Shown: positions 4,559 through 6,604 of the stretch, in pieces
How the letters are laid out: every line of letters starts with the position of its first letter
Position numbering within the stretch: the first letter of the stretch is position 1
Origin: Deltaproteobacteria bacterium RIFOXYA12_FULL_61_11
GTDB taxonomy: Bacteria > Bdellovibrionota_F > JAHFAK01 > YA12-FULL-61-11
DNA length: 6,604 bases
NCBI GenBank assembly: GCA_001799195.1
Contig: MGSU01000256.1
Coordinates: 1 to 6,604 of the forward strand
Direction: 5' to 3'
The notes under the pieces: generated by a model
What the model was told of the DNA's origin: nothing
Seen by the model: the letters and a program-made list of their open reading frames with translations, nothing else
The model's database searches: none
Translations under genes and position numbers: made by a program

Positions 4559-6604
4559 GTGAAGACAACCCTCCCCAATGGCCTCACCGTGGTTCTCAAA
4601 GAGCAACACCATTCCCCGGTGGTGGCCATGCAAATGTGGGTCAACGTCGGCAGCGCGGACGAGACCGAGGCCCAGGCCGGCCTCTCCCATGTCGTCGAGC
4701 ACATGCTCTTCAAGGGCACCGAGACTCGCGGCGTCGGTGACGTGGCCAGGGAAATCGAGGCCTCGGGCGGGGACATCAATGCCTTCACCTCTTTCGACCA
4801 CACCGTCTACCAGGTGGTGGTGGCCAGCCGCTTCGCCGGCAAGGCCATGGAGGTCCTCGCCGATGCCTTGATCAATCCCCGTTTCGCCCCGGAAGAAATC
4901 GACAAGGAGCGAGAGGTCATTCTCGAGGAGATCAAGCGTTCCGAAGATTCTCCCTCCCAGGTTGCGTCCAAGCTGCTCTTCCGCACCGCCTACACTCTGC
5001 ACCCCTATCGCAGGCCGGTGATCGGCTATGAAGAGGTCATCCGCAGTGTCGACGAGGCGGGGTTGCGAGCGTTTTTCAGCACCTGGTATCGCGCCGAGAA
5101 CATGATCCTGGCCGCGGCTGGGGATTTCCGCGCAGAGGATTTCTTGCGGGTCATCGAGGACCGTTTCGCCCTCGTGCCCGGCCCTCTCCAGGCGATTCGC
5201 CGCAGCGTGGTCGAACCTCCGCAGCGCGAGCCGCGGATGGTCACGCGGAGACAGTCGATCAACGAGACTCATCTCGATCTGTGTTGGCACCTGCCCGATG
5301 CCCATCATCCCGACACCTATCCCCTCGATCTGCTCTCTATCATCCTCGGACAAGGGGACAGTTCTTGGTTATACCACTCGCTCAAGACCGAGCGGAACCT
5401 CATCAACGCCATCTTCTCCTGCGCGTTCGTCCCCAAAGACCCCGGCATCTTCATGGTTTCCGCGACCCTTGCCGGGAAGAACCTGTATAAGGTGGTCGAC
5501 GCGGTCCTGGAACAGATCGACCGGCTCAAACACGGTGAGATCAGCGATCAGGAGTTCCAACGCGCCAGGACCATCGTCGAGAAGGATTACACCTACCAAC
5601 GGGAGACCGTGCAGGGCCAAGCCCGGAAAATGGGCTATTTCGAGAGCGTGATGCACGACTATCGGTTCGAGGAACAGTATCTCCAGAAGCTCGCATCCTT
5701 GGGCAGAGAGGATGTCCGCAGCGTTGCGGAGCAGTACTTCACGCCCGATAACCTGACCGTGGTGGTTTTGGGGCCGGAGAGCGAGCCCGAGGTCGACCTG
5801 GCAGTTCTACGGGAACCGATCGAGCGGTACCGGGCACAACCGGCGGCGAAACGGTCGGCCCCCAGCAACGGTCCCCAGATGCTCACCCTGGAGAACGGCC
5901 TCAGGGTCATCGTCAAGCCGAACCGGCATGTCCCGTTGGTCTCGGTCAAGCTGTCCTTCCTCGCCGGGTTGCGCTACGAAACCCCTGCATGCAATGGCAT
6001 CAACAACTTGATCGCTTCGACCTTAACCAAGGGAACCCTCGAGCGCAGCGCCCTGGACATCGCCCAGCAGATCGAGAGCATGGGAGGTTCCATCAAGAGC
6101 GGGGCGGGCAGGAACAGCTTCTTCCTGCACATGGACCTCCTGAGCCGGTATTTCCTCCAAGGGATCGAGGTGTTCACCGATATCCTCTTCAATCCCTCTT
6201 TCCAGCCCGATACTGTGGAGAAGGAGAAGCAATCGATCTACCAGGAGATCTTGGCCCAGGAAGACAATTTACCTGCCCTGGCCTTCAAGCTGTTCAACCG
6301 AACCTTGTTTGCCGAGCATCCCTTCGGGTTGCCCCTCCTGGGGACCCGCGCCAGCCTCGAACCGCTCGACCGAACGGACCTCGAGGAGTATTATCGTCGC
6401 ATCATCCGACCCGAGGGTGCGGTGCTGACCCTGGTAGGCGACCTCGACCCCGAGGCGACGTTGCGCCTGGTCGGTGATCGTTTCTCGGCCCTGACCTCTC
6501 CTTCGCCGCTGATCCTCCCCGAGCAGAGCGACTTAGGGGTCGACGAACCACGCACGGCCGAACTGATCAAGAACAAGAAGCAGGCCCACATCGTCATGGG
6601 TTTC
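4559..6604 (+). CDS. M16 family (insulinase/processing-peptidase-like) zinc metallopeptidase, two-module fusion, 3' truncated by window
   Basis: The frame runs without a stop from GTG 4559 to the last base, giving 682 codons; the C-terminus lies outside. The first module starts TTLPNGLTVVL and carries the inverted zinc motif HVVEH (His44, Glu47, His48), with EREVILEEIKRSED supplying the third ligand, probably Glu124, 76 residues after His48. HPYRRPVIG (from 148) and the M16_C-like half follow. An Ala/Pro-rich linker leads to a second M16 module from about residue 441 (LTLENGLRVIVKP). There the aligned motif is NLIAS (483-487), so both His and the Glu are gone and this module is non-catalytic. 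M16 enzymes close two such halves around a peptide; fused versions contain four homologous domains. GGAG lies ten bases before the GTG, and the frame is closed by TGA at 4499-4501, leaving no upstream ATG. No signal peptide is visible, which suggests a cytoplasmic peptidase. Confidence 0.93.
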   Translation, partial: MKTTLPNGLTVVLKEQHHSPVVAMQMWVNVGSADETEAQAGLSHVVEHMLFKGTETRGVGDVAREIEASGGDINAFTSFDHTVYQVVVASRFAGKAMEVLADALINPRFAPEEIDKEREVILEEIKRSEDSPSQVASKLLFRTAYTLHPYRRPVIGYEEVIRSVDEAGLRAFFSTWYRAENMILAAAGDFRAEDFLRVIEDRFALVPGPLQAIRRSVVEPPQREPRMVTRRQSINETHLDLCWHLPDAHHPDTYPLDLLSIILGQGDSSWLYHSLKTERNLINAIFSCAFVPKDPGIFMVSATLAGKNLYKVVDAVLEQIDRLKHGEISDQEFQRARTIVEKDYTYQRETVQGQARKMGYFESVMHDYRFEEQYLQKLASLGREDVRSVAEQYFTPDNLTVVVLGPESEPEVDLAVLREPIERYRAQPAAKRSAPSNGPQMLTLENGLRVIVKPNRHVPLVSVKLSFLAGLRYETPACNGINNLIASTLTKGTLERSALDIAQQIESMGGSIKSGAGRNSFFLHMDLLSRYFLQGIEVFTDILFNPSFQPDTVEKEKQSIYQEILAQEDNLPALAFKLFNRTLFAEHPFGLPLLGTRASLEPLDRTDLEEYYRRIIRPEGAVLTLVGDLDPEATLRLVGDRFSALTSPSPLILPEQSDLGVDEPRTAELIKNKKQAHIVMGF

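Noticed and set aside
4262-5353. Long open frame (363 codons) on the minus strand
   Set aside because: It lies opposite the well-conserved M16 module and overlaps the divergent promoter region. Its composition is typical of an antisense shadow.

Overview
The window is GC-rich and gene-dense. It looks like a piece of a Gram-negative bacterial chromosome. Codons mostly end in G or C, Shine-Dalgarno-like motifs precede the starts, and two genes use GTG. The set of proteins (a RhlE-like DEAD-box helicase with a basic tail, a double M16 peptidase, a DUF4442 hotdog protein and a zinc-ribbon methyltransferase) would fit a Desulfuromonadia-type deltaproteobacterium or a similar phylum. That placement is an impression from protein style; nothing was searched.

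Layout. Positions 1-140 hold the 3' end of an unrecognised forward gene. It converges on a reverse DUF4442 / PaaI-like hotdog-fold gene (297-800). A 281-bp divergent gap (801-1081) contains a 139-bp element (884-1022). The element is bounded by an 18-bp imperfect inverted repeat and has three internal hairpins, and it lies just upstream of a forward membrane-anchored alpha/beta hydrolase (1082-1927). That gene converges on a reverse two-gene operon: a DEAD-box RNA helicase (2908-4269, upstream) overlapped at its end by a methyltransferase (1968-2921, downstream, probable GTG start). A second divergent gap (4270-4558) contains a consensus -35 hexamer, a perfect 14-bp palindrome and an overlapping hairpin. 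These precede a forward M16 metallopeptidase (4559 to the window end) that is open through the last base.

How the genes work together. Only the helicase and methyltransferase show real coupling: same strand, 14-bp overlap, and an SD inside the helicase gene. The hydrolase, hotdog protein and peptidase look like separately transcribed housekeeping or accessory genes. I see no phage genes, transposase, CRISPR array, tRNA or rRNA. No new multi-gene system is evident. The least explained feature is the structured element at 884-1022, followed by the palindrome and hairpin in front of the peptidase gene.
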